From: Bacteroidales bacterium UBA3743
GTDB lineage: Bacteria; Bacteroidota; Bacteroidia; Bacteroidales; Paludibacteraceae
Assembly (NCBI GenBank): GCA_002371265.1
Contig: DFGT01000030.1
Coordinates: 124,001-188,000 of the forward strand
DNA: 64,000 nucleotides
Reading direction: 5' to 3'
Shown: piece after piece, positions 1-8,481 of the stretch
Layout of the letters: the number at the start of each line of letters is the position of its first letter
Numbering within the stretch: the first letter of the stretch is position 1
Translations under genes and position numbers: made by a program
The notes under the pieces: model-generated
What the model was told of the DNA's origin: nothing
Database searches by the model: none
What the model saw: only the letters and a program-made list of their open reading frames with translations

Positions 1-99
1 TTGACAGAATTCTATAACGTTTTACACACACAATCATTCGAAGACAACATTGAAGTGTTGGCAGAAGTATGTTCGCATAATGGAGGGCAATTGAAATGA
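1..99 (+). CDS. C-terminal end of an unknown protein, first gene of DUF3990 operon (partial)
   Basis: An open frame enters from the left edge and ends at TGA 97-99, leaving 32 residues that end in GGQLK. The ATG of the next gene (96-98) overlaps this stop as ATGA, the usual sign of translational coupling, so I read this as the 3' end of a real gene in the same operon. DUF3791-type proteins often sit beside DUF3990 genes, and this may be one, but too little remains to decide. Its function cannot be stated. Confidence 0.55.
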   Translation: MTEFYNVLHTQSFEDNIEVLAEVCSHNGGQLK

Positions 100-578
100 A
101 ATTGTATCATGGTTCTGACGTGCTAATCGATGTGATTATCCTAGATAAATCCAAACCATTCAAGGATTTTGGCAAAGGCTTCTATTTATCAGACGACTAT
201 AATCAGGCATTTGATATGGCCAAACAACGAGTAAGACAAAAAATGGGTATCGGGACTCCAATCGTTACGACATTTGAATTTGATGAACACGAAATATCCA
301 AAGGAGATTTGAATGTCAAAATTTGGAATGACTATTGCGTTGAGTGGGCAGAGTTTGTGATTCGCAATAGAAATAGAAATTTGCCCTACCCATGGCATGA
401 TTATGATATTGTGTATGGTCCAATTGCTGACGATGGAGTAACGATGCAATTAAGACGATTTGAAGCCGGATATCTCACTATCGAACAATTGGTTGAAGAA
501 TTGAAATATGATGAAGGCATCACTTTTCAATATTATTTCGCAAATGAAAAAGCAATTTCAAAACTGAAAAAATTATGA
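96..578 (+). CDS. DUF3990 family protein (possible ADP-ribosyltransferase-fold toxin)
   Basis: The 160-residue protein opens with KLYHGS followed by DFGKGFYLSDD and an AFDMAKQR helix, which is how DUF3990 proteins begin. As far as I recall that family belongs to the ADP-ribosyltransferase-like superfamily, in which the YHGS strand and the GKGFYLS segment would line the NAD pocket; that role is inference. No signal peptide or membrane segment is seen, so it should be cytoplasmic. It overlaps both neighbours by 4 bases (ATGA), so the three genes are probably translated in a coupled way. The operon sits at the edge of a defence island, which fits a toxin or anti-phage effector, but no activity is proven. 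Confidence 0.75.
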   Translation: MKLYHGSDVLIDVIILDKSKPFKDFGKGFYLSDDYNQAFDMAKQRVRQKMGIGTPIVTTFEFDEHEISKGDLNVKIWNDYCVEWAEFVIRNRNRNLPYPWHDYDIVYGPIADDGVTMQLRRFEAGYLTIEQLVEELKYDEGITFQYYFANEKAISKLKKL

Positions 579-805
579 GACTTAAACCAGAACAAATAAC
601 AATTTTGCAAGAAGATCTTTGTGCAGAGCTTGTAGAAATTCTTATGAATGAGTGGCATTATTCAATGCAAGAGTCTCTTTCAATTCTATATAATTCGGAC
701 ACTTTCACTCTGATACAAGATATAGGAACTGGTCTTTATTACCAAAGTGCAGGTTATGTATACACCTTTCTTGAAGAAGAACTAAAAAAAGGTAAGGTTG
801 CCTAA
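575..805 (+). CDS. DUF3791 family small protein, partner of DUF3990
   Basis: A 76-residue protein whose ATG (575) overlaps the upstream stop as ATGA. It has the size and layout of DUF3791 proteins: an N-terminal helix, the segment EWHYSMQESLSILYNSDTF, a GLYYQSAGYVY strand, and a charged C-terminal helix. DUF3791 genes commonly accompany DUF3990 genes in Bacteroidales, which suggests a toxin/antidote or effector/chaperone relation; this is inference. Its stop codon (TAA 803-805) overlaps the stop of the convergent fic gene (802-804), so the two transcripts meet tail to tail with no spacer. Confidence 0.65.
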   Translation: MRLKPEQITILQEDLCAELVEILMNEWHYSMQESLSILYNSDTFTLIQDIGTGLYYQSAGYVYTFLEEELKKGKVA

Positions 806-2019
806 CGCTGCTGGTCCAGCTTCATACGGTATGACAGATACACTAGGACGTATGCTCTCAGATGTTTCATCTTATTGTACAGTCCCATTCCTTTCACTGT
901 CAATAAATATTTCTGTCGTGGATGACGTGGGGATTGCGGATACAACATTCTAACCCATCCTCCATTCATCGCTGGATTGAGGGAATATTCAAGGAAATTT
1001 TTTCTGTCTTTCAACCCCACTGCGGATAGCAATTCCTTAACTGACATCTGCTGATATCCAATTGCCATTACCAAATGTTTGATATTCTCGTTGTCCGTCA
1101 TGAATTGATTGCCATCCACACCACAACTTGTGGGGGTACTTGTGGGGGTACTTGTGGGGGTGTCGGCACATGGCTGTTCCTTATACTCCGACGGCGGATC
1201 AAGTATTAAATAACGATTCTTCAACACCCACGTCTCCCCAAGCAACATATTACGGAAGAATCGCTCCAAATATTTTGGCTCTGGCATCACCCCTTTCCTA
1301 TTCTTATAAACGTATCGAACGAGAGCGTTGCGGAAATACCATGAATTTTGAGCAAAAATATCATTGTTGACATCAAAACCAAGAGAACGTAAATAAAGGA
1401 TCACAAACACCGCCGTCGTACGGGTATTTCCCTCTCCAAACGCATGAATCTGCCATAATCCAGCCGTAAACTTGCTGATGTGCTTGATAATCTCATCCGA
1501 CGAGAGGCCTCCATAGCTGAACTGTCTTTCCTGCTCTATATCGTATTCCAAAGCAAGACGAAGATCCTGAGCATACATATACATCACAGTGTCGCCATGC
1601 AAAATCCACTCCTTCTTGGTAATATCATAATCTCGAATTTTTCCAGCAAACTTAAACACCCCATCAAAGATATTCCTATGGATCTGAGTAAAGCCAAAGA
1701 CACTGAATGCTAGAGTATTGGAGCTCAACAATTTAGCGATATTAGCAGATACTCTGTCTGCCTCCTCCACATCATCAGAATCATCATCGTGAGCCGTTTT
1801 CCTTGTGTAGTATTGTTTGATCAGTTCACGAGCCTCATCAATGGTAATTTCCCCTTCTATATTGCGTTTTGCCGTTTGTTGCAGATATTCCGACGTTGAC
1901 AAACCATCTACAGCCTGAAGTCCGATCGCTGTACTCCATGCATAAGCCTTCTCTTTTTGGTCCGGTTCTCCCTGACGGATATATTGGTCAAAATCAATAT
2001 AAAGTTGTTTGCTCGCCAT
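802..2019 (-). CDS. fic: Fic/DOC family protein with C-terminal winged-helix-like region
   Basis: Fic proteins transfer AMP or related groups to target hydroxyls. The signature here is HAFGEGNTRT (near residue 195), a variant of HxFx(D/E)GNGR, with the catalytic His present and the second Gly replaced by Thr. The upstream SNTLAFSVFGFTQIHRNIFDGVF segment fits the core Fic fold. Residues about 290-305 are a Thr/Pro/Ser linker made of repeats of TSTP, encoded by near-identical 12-base units. The C-terminal part (QQMSVKELLSAVGLKDRKNF) resembles a winged helix. I chose ATG 2019 (MASKQLYIDF); the longer frame begins with TTG. It lies beside the hsd locus, a common place for Fic proteins. Confidence 0.85.
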   Translation of the reverse strand: MASKQLYIDFDQYIRQGEPDQKEKAYAWSTAIGLQAVDGLSTSEYLQQTAKRNIEGEITIDEARELIKQYYTRKTAHDDDSDDVEEADRVSANIAKLLSSNTLAFSVFGFTQIHRNIFDGVFKFAGKIRDYDITKKEWILHGDTVMYMYAQDLRLALEYDIEQERQFSYGGLSSDEIIKHISKFTAGLWQIHAFGEGNTRTTAVFVILYLRSLGFDVNNDIFAQNSWYFRNALVRYVYKNRKGVMPEPKYLERFFRNMLLGETWVLKNRYLILDPPSEYKEQPCADTPTSTPTSTPTSCGVDGNQFMTDNENIKHLVMAIGYQQMSVKELLSAVGLKDRKNFLEYSLNPAMNGGWVRMLYPQSPRHPRQKYLLTVKGMGLYNKMKHLRAYVLVYLSYRMKLDQQR

Positions 2020-2101
2020 ATTGCTGGAAAGTTTTTCCAAAGATACTCATTCATTTTCTATTTTCCTTATTTACTTGATTTGGAAATGAGACTATTTTTC
2101 A

Positions 2102-2190
2102 TTGTCCGTCAAGAATTGATTACCTTCCGCACCACAACTTGTCGTGGTACTTGTTCGGGTACTTGTCGGGGCACTCTCATGATGAGGCAC
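2102..2190 (-). pseudogene. Fragment of a second fic-like gene
   Basis: Read on the minus strand, this stretch encodes a TSTRTSTTTSCG-type linker followed by NQFLTDNEK, closely matching TSTPTSCG...NQFMTDNEN in the intact fic gene. By eye roughly 80-85% of about 75 bases match 1089-1165. The reading frame is not open on either side and no Fic core motif is present. It is therefore a remnant of a duplicated or replaced fic gene upstream of the surviving one, or a recombination scar. Confidence 0.6.
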
Positions 2191-2286
2191 TCTGCCTGGA
2201 GGACAGTACACATTCTATCCCCGAGACTTCGTCCCGGGTTACTCTCGCTTTGCTCGGTAGCGTCTTTCAAACGATTATCTCATTAA

Positions 2287-2335
2287 TTTGAGACGCCGTA
2301 ATGCCATTTGAGACGCCGTAATACGACGTCTCTAC
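2287..2335. repeat. REP-like element: 20-base direct repeat ending in GAGACG/CGTCTC palindrome
   Basis: The unit TTTGAGACGCCGTAAT occurs twice in a row (2287 and 2307, 20 bases apart). The second copy runs into CGTCTCTAC, so GAGACG (2310-2315) can pair with CGTCTC (2327-2332). Related GAGACG/CGTCTC hairpins occur at 28167 and 38600. The element lies in the 420-base gap between fic and hsdM, which otherwise holds only the fic fragment. Confidence 0.5.
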
Positions 2336-2439
2336 GGGATGTCCACACCAATTATGAATTATTACACATTGCCTTTATCTCACATTTGGGAAATACAACA
2401 AAAAACAGTAATTTAGCCCCGACTATATTGTATTAGGAT

Positions 2440-3936
2440 ATGATTACAGGCGAGATCAAAACACGCATTGACCAGATTTGGGACACTTTCTGGACTGGCG
2501 GCATAACTAACTCTATCACCATTCTGGAACAGATGACTTATCTGTTCTTCATGAAAATGTTGGATGACGCACAGACAACAAAAGAGGCTAATGCCAACGC
2601 TTTTGGAGTGACGGTGAAAGACCCGACATTCAAAGAGGGGGTGTGGCATAACCCTGACTCCGACAAGGATGTGGCTTATGAAAACCTGCGCTGGCACGTT
2701 TTCAAAAACAAAGAGCCTGAAACTATGTTCTCGCTTATCAGCAAGGATGTGTTTGTCTTTATCAAAAACCTTAATGAAGGGAAGGACTCCGCCTACAGCC
2801 GTTTTATGGACTCCGCCACGTTCCTTATCCCCAACGCACGAACATTGACCAAGATAGTCGAGGGCATTGATGCTCTTGATATGAACAACCGTGATGTGAT
2901 GGGCGACGTGTATGAGTACATACTTGGCAAAATGGCAGCGTCGGGCAATAACGGACAATTCCGCACCCCTCGCCATATTATCCGTATGATGGTGGAGCTG
3001 ATGAAGCCTACTTTGGAAGACACTATCTGCGACCCTGCTATGGGTTCGGCCGGATTCATCACAGAAAGCGCCAAATATATAAAGGAGCACTACAAAAAGG
3101 AGTTGCTGAAGCAGGAAAACAAGGAGCATTACAAGAACAGTATGCTCCACGGATTCGACACCGACCAGACTATGCTCCGTATCGGCGCGATGAACCTTAT
3201 GCTCCACGACGTCGACAATCCCTGCATCAAATATCAGGACTCTTTATCATCGGACAATACCGACGAAAACAAATATACTCTATGCTTGGCAAACCCACCG
3301 TTTGCAGGCAGTCTCGACAACGAATCAATAAGCAAAAGCATCTTGGCAATCACAAAGACCAAGAAGACGGAATTGTTGTTCGTCGCCCTTTTCGTCCGCA
3401 TGCTTCAGCTTGGAGGCCGTTGCGCTTCCATTGTGCCCGACGGAGTGCTTTTCGGAAACAGCACAGGGCATAAAGCCATCCGTAAGGAACTGATTGACCA
3501 TCAGCAGTTGAAGGCTGTCATTTCAATGCCGAGCGGAGTGTTCCAACCATATTCGGGAGTGTCGACAGCAATTCTGATCTTCACCAAGACCAATGACGGT
3601 GGCACTGACAAGGTTTGGTTCTACAATATGCGTGCCGACGGATATACTCTTGACCAAAAGCGTACAGAGTGTGCCGAGAACGATATTCCTGACATCATCG
3701 CACGTTTCAACAACCTTGAAGGTGAGGAAGGTCGCACACGCAAAGACCAATCGTTCCTAGTTCCAGTTGAGGAGATTCGAGAGAAAGACTACGACCTGTC
3801 AATCAACAAGTACAAGGAGGTAGAGCGTGAGGAAGTTGTGTATGAAGAGCCATCTGTCATACTTGGACGCATTGAGGAGCGTGTGAACAATATCCAATCT
3901 GCTTTGGTGGAGTTTAGAACTAAATATATGAATTGA
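2440..3936 (+). CDS. hsdM: Type I restriction-modification DNA methyltransferase subunit HsdM
   Basis: HsdM transfers a methyl group from S-adenosylmethionine to adenine N6 and forms the M2S core with HsdS. The 498-residue protein has the N-terminal helical domain (TRIDQIWDTFWTGG), the SAM-binding motif I DPAMGSAGF near residue 197, and the catalytic motif IV NPPF near residue 286. QFRTPRHI is the usual segment before motif I. The length is typical. ATG 2440 follows the non-coding gap directly. The genes hsdM, DUF1016, hsdS, Septu-like pair and hsdR run in one direction to 11793. Confidence 0.95.
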   Translation: MITGEIKTRIDQIWDTFWTGGITNSITILEQMTYLFFMKMLDDAQTTKEANANAFGVTVKDPTFKEGVWHNPDSDKDVAYENLRWHVFKNKEPETMFSLISKDVFVFIKNLNEGKDSAYSRFMDSATFLIPNARTLTKIVEGIDALDMNNRDVMGDVYEYILGKMAASGNNGQFRTPRHIIRMMVELMKPTLEDTICDPAMGSAGFITESAKYIKEHYKKELLKQENKEHYKNSMLHGFDTDQTMLRIGAMNLMLHDVDNPCIKYQDSLSSDNTDENKYTLCLANPPFAGSLDNESISKSILAITKTKKTELLFVALFVRMLQLGGRCASIVPDGVLFGNSTGHKAIRKELIDHQQLKAVISMPSGVFQPYSGVSTAILIFTKTNDGGTDKVWFYNMRADGYTLDQKRTECAENDIPDIIARFNNLEGEEGRTRKDQSFLVPVEEIREKDYDLSINKYKEVEREEVVYEEPSVILGRIEERVNNIQSALVEFRTKYMN

Positions 3937-3938
3937 AT

Positions 3939-5081
3939 ATGAGTGGTAAAGATACAATAACAGAGGCGGTTTCACTGATTAAGACTGCCATTTTGCAAAG
4001 CCAAGCAAAGGCGGTTGCGGCTGTAAACCAAGTTCAGCTGGCTCTTTACTACGGCATCGGAAAATATATATCTGCCAATTCTCGAAATAAGAATTGGGGA
4101 ACTGGAGCTATCAAAAACATAAGTGATAGACTAAAAGAAGAGTTGCCAGGAATAAGAGGATTTTCGGAAGCCAACATCAAAAAAATGCGTTTGTTTTATG
4201 AACAATGGCAAATGTTGGAAAATCGTTCGCCGATGGCGAACGAATCACAAACCACTGATAATGAGGACAGTATAGATATTTTCCCTATTCTAAGCATAAA
4301 TCGTTCGCCAATGGCGAACGATTTGGATTTATCGGAATTTGTCAGTTTAGGATTTTCTCTTCATTATGAAATTCTATCCAAAACAACTACGTTAGAGGAA
4401 CGAGTTTTTTATATTCATCAGGCAGCTGTGATGAAGTGGGATAAATATACACTTAGAAATCAATTGAAGCAAGACCTCTATCATCATCAAGGCTCTATGC
4501 CGAACAACTTTCTTTCTACAATGCCCGACTACAAGCAAGCATTTCAGGCAATACAAATGTTCAAGGATGAGTATTTGCTTGATTTCATAAATGTAGAAGA
4601 GTTAGGTGTCAGAGACGAGGAAGTGGACGAGCGTGTCATTGAAAATGGAATTGTGCATAATGTCAAGAACTTCATCATGACTTTTGGAAAAGGTTTTGCA
4701 TTCATTGGCAATCAAGTTCATTTCGACAAGTTAGGACATGACCATTGGGTTGACCTGTTGTTTTACAATCGTGACTTGGAGCGTACGGTGGTGTTTGAAT
4801 TAAAAGCAGGAGCATTCAAAGTGGCGTACCTGGCACAACTTTCCTCCTATCTTCGTATTTTGAATGATGACGACCGCCGAGCTAACGAGAAAGCTCCTAT
4901 TGGCATTATCCTTTGCAAAGACGTTGACAAGGCGTATGTAGAGTATATCATGCAGGATTTCAAGCAGCCTATGGGTGTGGCTACCTATAAGACCGCTGAA
5001 GACATGGACCCAGAAGTTCTAAAAGTACTACCTCCTAAGGAGGAGCTGCAAAAACTCTTACAATCTAATGATAAAGGATAA
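3939..5081 (+). CDS. DUF1016 (YhcG-type) PD-(D/E)XK nuclease family protein
   Basis: The N-terminal winged-helix-like domain (ALYYGIGKYIS, WGTGAIKNISDRL, GFSEANIKKMRLFYE) and the C-terminal nuclease domain are both present. In the latter HDHWVDLLFYNRDLERTVVFELKAG carries the D...ExK pattern of PD-(D/E)XK enzymes. Genes of this family are often embedded in type I restriction loci between hsdM and hsdS, as here; whether they help restriction is not settled. The linker between domains (about residues 90-130) contains two copies of NRSPMAN encoded by palindromes (separate entry). I chose ATG 3939, since the longer frame begins at TTG 3933. The gene starts 2 bases after the hsdM stop. Confidence 0.9.
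   Translation: MSGKDTITEAVSLIKTAILQSQAKAVAAVNQVQLALYYGIGKYISANSRNKNWGTGAIKNISDRLKEELPGIRGFSEANIKKMRLFYEQWQMLENRSPMANESQTTDNEDSIDIFPILSINRSPMANDLDLSEFVSLGFSLHYEILSKTTTLEERVFYIHQAAVMKWDKYTLRNQLKQDLYHHQGSMPNNFLSTMPDYKQAFQAIQMFKDEYLLDFINVEELGVRDEEVDERVIENGIVHNVKNFIMTFGKGFAFIGNQVHFDKLGHDHWVDLLFYNRDLERTVVFELKAGAFKVAYLAQLSSYLRILNDDDRRANEKAPIGIILCKDVDKAYVEYIMQDFKQPMGVATYKTAEDMDPEVLKVLPPKEELQKLLQSNDKG
4220..4324. repeat. Two in-frame palindromes encoding NRSPMAN inside the DUF1016 gene
   Basis: CGTTCGCC-GAT-GGCGAACG occupies 4224-4242, and CGTTCGCC-AAT-GGCGAACG occupies 4302-4320. The second extends to perfect 12-base arms (4298-4309 and 4313-4324). They are 78 bases apart and in the same reading frame, each encoding NRSPMAN in the variable linker between the two protein domains. 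They look like short palindromic insertions tolerated because they add a neutral, in-frame peptide. Confidence 0.75.
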
Positions 5082-5180
5082 TTCGATTAAAAAACGGCGA
5101 ATCACATTCAATTCAAAATGAATTAGATACAATTTGGCAACCAGTGGTTTCCAAAATCTATTAAGCCGATAATAATTCTT

Positions 5181-6239
5181 ATGAGCATGAAGCACGATTG
5201 GAAATATAAGAAGTTGGGAGACATCTGCGACAAAGGTTCATCAAACATATCACTGAACAAGATTGAGGATAATATTGGTGAATATGCTTTATTCGGTGCA
5301 TCAGGATATGTTAAGGATATTGATTTTTATCATAATGAAACACCGTATATTGGAATTGTTAAAGATGGTTCTGGTTGTGGCAGGGTAAATATTTACCCTG
5401 CAAAATCTTCATTAGTTGGCACAATGCAGTACATTTATCCAAAACAAAATTGTGACATCAAATTTTTAATGTATTTGTTGCAAAGTTTGGATTTGTCTAG
5501 TTTGGTCACAGGTGCAGCCATTCCTCATATTTATTTCAAGGATTACTCAAAATTTTCAGTTCCCGTCCCCCCTCTCTCCACCCAGCAATCCATCGTTTCC
5601 GAACTAGATTCGCTATCCAAAATCATAGCCGACTGCAAAGAGACATTGAAAGATTACGATGCCCTGGAGCAGTCTATCTTCTATGATATGTTTGGCGACC
5701 CTGTCAAGAATGATAAGGGTTGGGAGGTGAAGAAGCTGGGAGAGGTAACAAAAAATATTTTTGCAGGAGGAGACAAACCGAAAGATTTTTCAGAGACAAA
5801 AACACAAGAATATTGTTATCCCATCATAGCAAATGGAGATGGAGAAAAAGGAATACTTGGCTATTCTAATACATACAGAGTTTCCGAAGCTGCAGTGACT
5901 ATTGGAGCAAGAGGTGCTTCTATTGGAAATTGTAGAATATGTAGAGAAAAGTTCTTGCCAGTTGTCCGTCTTATAACGATAATAGTAGGAGATATAATTG
6001 ATGTTCAATATCTATATTTTATTGTAAAAAAGATTAAATACGATATATCAGGAGCAGGACAAGCACAATTAACAGTCCCTAATATTGTTTCCGAAAATAT
6101 CATCTTTCCCCCTCTCCCTCTTCAGCAACAATTTGCCTCAAAGATAGAAGCGATAGAGGAGATGAAGGTGGAGACAAAAGAGGCGTTACAGGAGGCGGAG
6201 ACTTTGTTTCAGGCGAGAATGGATTATTGGTTTGGATGA
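5181..6239 (+). CDS. hsdS: Type I restriction-modification specificity subunit HsdS
   Basis: HsdS provides DNA target recognition for both methylation and cleavage. The 352-residue protein has two target-recognition domains (about residues 5-140 and 170-310), each starting with the W-x-x-KKLG-(D/E) signature (DWKYKKLGDI and GWEVKKLGEV). Each is followed by a PLP/PLS-x-QQ motif leading into a conserved coiled-coil spacer. It is shorter than many HsdS proteins but has both halves, so it should recognise a bipartite site. No inverted partner copy or invertase is visible in the window. A 99-base gap without obvious features separates it from the DUF1016 gene. Confidence 0.9.
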   Translation: MSMKHDWKYKKLGDICDKGSSNISLNKIEDNIGEYALFGASGYVKDIDFYHNETPYIGIVKDGSGCGRVNIYPAKSSLVGTMQYIYPKQNCDIKFLMYLLQSLDLSSLVTGAAIPHIYFKDYSKFSVPVPPLSTQQSIVSELDSLSKIIADCKETLKDYDALEQSIFYDMFGDPVKNDKGWEVKKLGEVTKNIFAGGDKPKDFSETKTQEYCYPIIANGDGEKGILGYSNTYRVSEAAVTIGARGASIGNCRICREKFLPVVRLITIIVGDIIDVQYLYFIVKKIKYDISGAGQAQLTVPNIVSENIIFPPLPLQQQFASKIEAIEEMKVETKEALQEAETLFQARMDYWFG

Positions 6240-6292
6240 GGATGGGGGCAGAAATTTACATGTCATCAGTGTTTTTGCTGTAGATTTATAGC

Positions 6293-6316
6293 TATATTTG
6301 TAAATAAATATATTTG
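6293..6316 (+). promoter_or_regulatory. Two overlapping -7 boxes ahead of the Septu-like pair
   Basis: TATATTTG occurs at 6293-6300 and again at 6309-6316, both perfect TAnnTTTG matches, 29-45 bases before ATG 6345. This suggests the ATPase/HNH pair can be transcribed independently of the surrounding hsd genes. Confidence 0.6.
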
Positions 6317-6344
6317 TTGTTATTCGCTATAAACAATTTCCGTC

Positions 6345-7667
6345 ATGAGAATAAACGAAATTACCATAAAGAATTTCAGAGGGTTTGAAAACAAATCCTT
6401 TACATTTGATTCGAAAATGAATGTGGTGCTGGGAAACAACACTACGGGAAAAACAACATTACTTCAAGCTGTCCAGATTGCACTAGGTGCTTATCTTAAG
6501 TCTCTTTCTCAGTTGCCCAGCGACGAAGCCTTCAAAAAAAATTTTAAGGTGGGAGACAGGCCTCTTATCTATAGCGAAGCAAACCAAGATTTTATTTATC
6601 CTACCAAAGAAAACCCTACGATTTCAGTCAAAGCTTCTCTATCCACATTTGGCAAAATTGACGGAAAGCCTTTTGAGGAAAATAAGGATATTGAGTGGAG
6701 CAGAGAAATGAAGGGGAAAAACACTATTGACTACGGAGAGTTGAGCAATATCGCAAAGAAATGGGAAGATTACCGTATTCAAGAAAACTCAGAGACTGAT
6801 GTTGTCCTGCCTCTTGTCTTAGCTTTCGGTGCGGATAGAATCGACAACAATTATAAATTGGTGGAAAAGAAAGCCAATATAAGCCGCCTAATCAAAGCAT
6901 ATAAATGTGCGTTGGCTGAAACCGTTGATTTCAAAAGTGCTTTAGCCTGGTACTACAACTTCAACTCCAAAGGAAAGAAATCTCCGGAAGTGCAAGGCAC
7001 CGATATAGCTTTTGAAAAAGCACTTGAAACTGCCGCAAGGATCTCCAACATCGCTAGAGAAGAAGGAAACAGAGGATTGTGGGCAGACGTAAAGGTCGTC
7101 GGGCAAGATAAATCCACCCGTCTTAAATATGAAATGATGAGTAGCGGTTTCAAGGCTATGGTCAACATGGTGGCTGAAATCGCCTACAGATGCATCATGC
7201 TCAACAGATGGCTCGGTGTCGACGCAGTGACAAAGACTCCAGGCATTGTTCTGATTGATGAGATCGATCTTTATCTGCATCCTCATTGGCAACAGCATGT
7301 GTTGGCTGATCTTCAAGAGGCATTTCCTAATATCCAGTTTATCGTTTCTTCCCACTCTCCATTTATCGTGCAGAGTGTCGAAAGCCGCAATGTGATTGCT
7401 CTTGATGGAAATAGAGGAGATAGCAATCCTACCATGCGAAGCATTGAGGACATAGCCGTCACAGAAATGAATATGGATTCTGCAAGATTTCCAAAATACA
7501 CACTAATGCTTGAAAAAGCGGAAGAATATTACCAACTCGTCAAAGATGGTCAAGAAAATTCTGCAAACGCCCAAAAAGTAAAACAGACATTGGACGAAAT
7601 CGAGGAACAATTCTCTGACGACCCCGCTTATGTCGCACTTCTTAGAGCAGAAAGGAAATCAATATGA
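6345..7667 (+). CDS. ptuA: Septu-like PtuA AAA ATPase
   Basis: A 440-residue ABC/SMC-type AAA ATPase. It has Walker A GNNTTGKTT (residues 30-38), an ABC-signature-like MSSGFKAM (about 265), Walker B IVLIDEIDLYLHPHW (about 303-317) and a switch His in SSHSPF (about 334). It overlaps the downstream HNH nuclease gene by 4 bases (ATGA). An ATPase of this type paired with a TIGR02646-like HNH protein is the Septu anti-phage arrangement (PtuA/PtuB), in which the ATPase is thought to hold the nuclease until infection. An OLD/RloA-type ATPase is the alternative, but the partner favours Septu. It is inserted between hsdS and hsdR on the same strand. Confidence 0.78.
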   Translation: MRINEITIKNFRGFENKSFTFDSKMNVVLGNNTTGKTTLLQAVQIALGAYLKSLSQLPSDEAFKKNFKVGDRPLIYSEANQDFIYPTKENPTISVKASLSTFGKIDGKPFEENKDIEWSREMKGKNTIDYGELSNIAKKWEDYRIQENSETDVVLPLVLAFGADRIDNNYKLVEKKANISRLIKAYKCALAETVDFKSALAWYYNFNSKGKKSPEVQGTDIAFEKALETAARISNIAREEGNRGLWADVKVVGQDKSTRLKYEMMSSGFKAMVNMVAEIAYRCIMLNRWLGVDAVTKTPGIVLIDEIDLYLHPHWQQHVLADLQEAFPNIQFIVSSHSPFIVQSVESRNVIALDGNRGDSNPTMRSIEDIAVTEMNMDSARFPKYTLMLEKAEEYYQLVKDGQENSANAQKVKQTLDEIEEQFSDDPAYVALLRAERKSI

Positions 7668-8398
7668 GACCTATCTTAAAACTGGCACCAGGCACCTATA
7701 TAAACAATATAGATAATTCACAAATAATTATCGACTCTGTTTATAACACATATCAAGATGCCAAACCTGCATTGATTTTCAACCTTGGACAATTTTGTTC
7801 CTATTGTGAAGATGCATATCACCAACCCCGCGATTTACACGTTGAACACGTTCAACCAAAAACACTGTATCCTGATCTTGAGACAAAATGGGATAATTTT
7901 CTTCTTTCCTGTGCCACATGCAACGGGACAGACAACAAAGGTTCAAAAGACGTTGACTTTAATGAAATACATTTACCTCATTTAAACAACACTTTCAAAA
8001 GTCTTGTGTACAAAGCAGGCGGTGTGGTGGAAGTGAATCCAAATCTTACTGGATTATCTCTCTCAAATGCCACAAATCTGCTAAATCTAATCAGACTGGA
8101 CAAAACTCCCAAAAATTCATGTCCTGGCGACACTAGGTGGAGAAAAAGAAGTGACGATTGGAATATCGCTGAAATATACAAGAAAAAATACAATTCCGGG
8201 ACAATAGACATCGACACAATTGTAGACTTAGTAAAAAACCGAGGTGGTTGGTCAATCTGGTTCACTGTTTTCAAAGGCTGTGATGAAGTGCGTAAGGCTC
8301 TGATCGATGAATTTCCAGGAACTGCGAAAGACTGCTTCGACCCAAACAATGGATACGAGCCTATAGATAGAAACCCAGGACAACCAGACCCAGTATAA
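7664..8398 (+). CDS. ptuB: Septu-like PtuB HNH endonuclease
   Basis: A 244-residue protein with a zinc-finger HNH core: CSYC at residues 45-48, then VEHVQPK with the catalytic His, then FLLSCATCN closing the second Cys pair, followed by the NKGSKDV that is usual in the family. This is the pattern of the TIGR02646/PtuB group. It starts inside the stop codon of the ATPase gene, so the two proteins are probably made in fixed ratio. It is predicted to be the DNA-cutting effector of a Septu-like system. No signal peptide is present. The gap to hsdR (8399-8481) shows nothing notable. Confidence 0.8.
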   Translation: MRPILKLAPGTYINNIDNSQIIIDSVYNTYQDAKPALIFNLGQFCSYCEDAYHQPRDLHVEHVQPKTLYPDLETKWDNFLLSCATCNGTDNKGSKDVDFNEIHLPHLNNTFKSLVYKAGGVVEVNPNLTGLSLSNATNLLNLIRLDKTPKNSCPGDTRWRKRSDDWNIAEIYKKKYNSGTIDIDTIVDLVKNRGGWSIWFTVFKGCDEVRKALIDEFPGTAKDCFDPNNGYEPIDRNPGQPDPV

Positions 8399-8481
8399 TC
8401 TGATTTTTTGCTGTTTCAGAATGAACTGATATTATTTAGGAACCAGAAAGCATTAAGCTTGTTTCACTGATAATTAGGACT

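Noticed and set aside
2440..2810. Open frames on the minus strand opposite hsdM (up to 264 codons)
   Set aside because: They are shadows of hsdM: composition is typical of antisense frames and no domain is recognisable.
5181..6239. hsdS as a phase-variable invertible gene
   Set aside because: No second hsdS copy, inverted repeats or invertase gene were found in the window.
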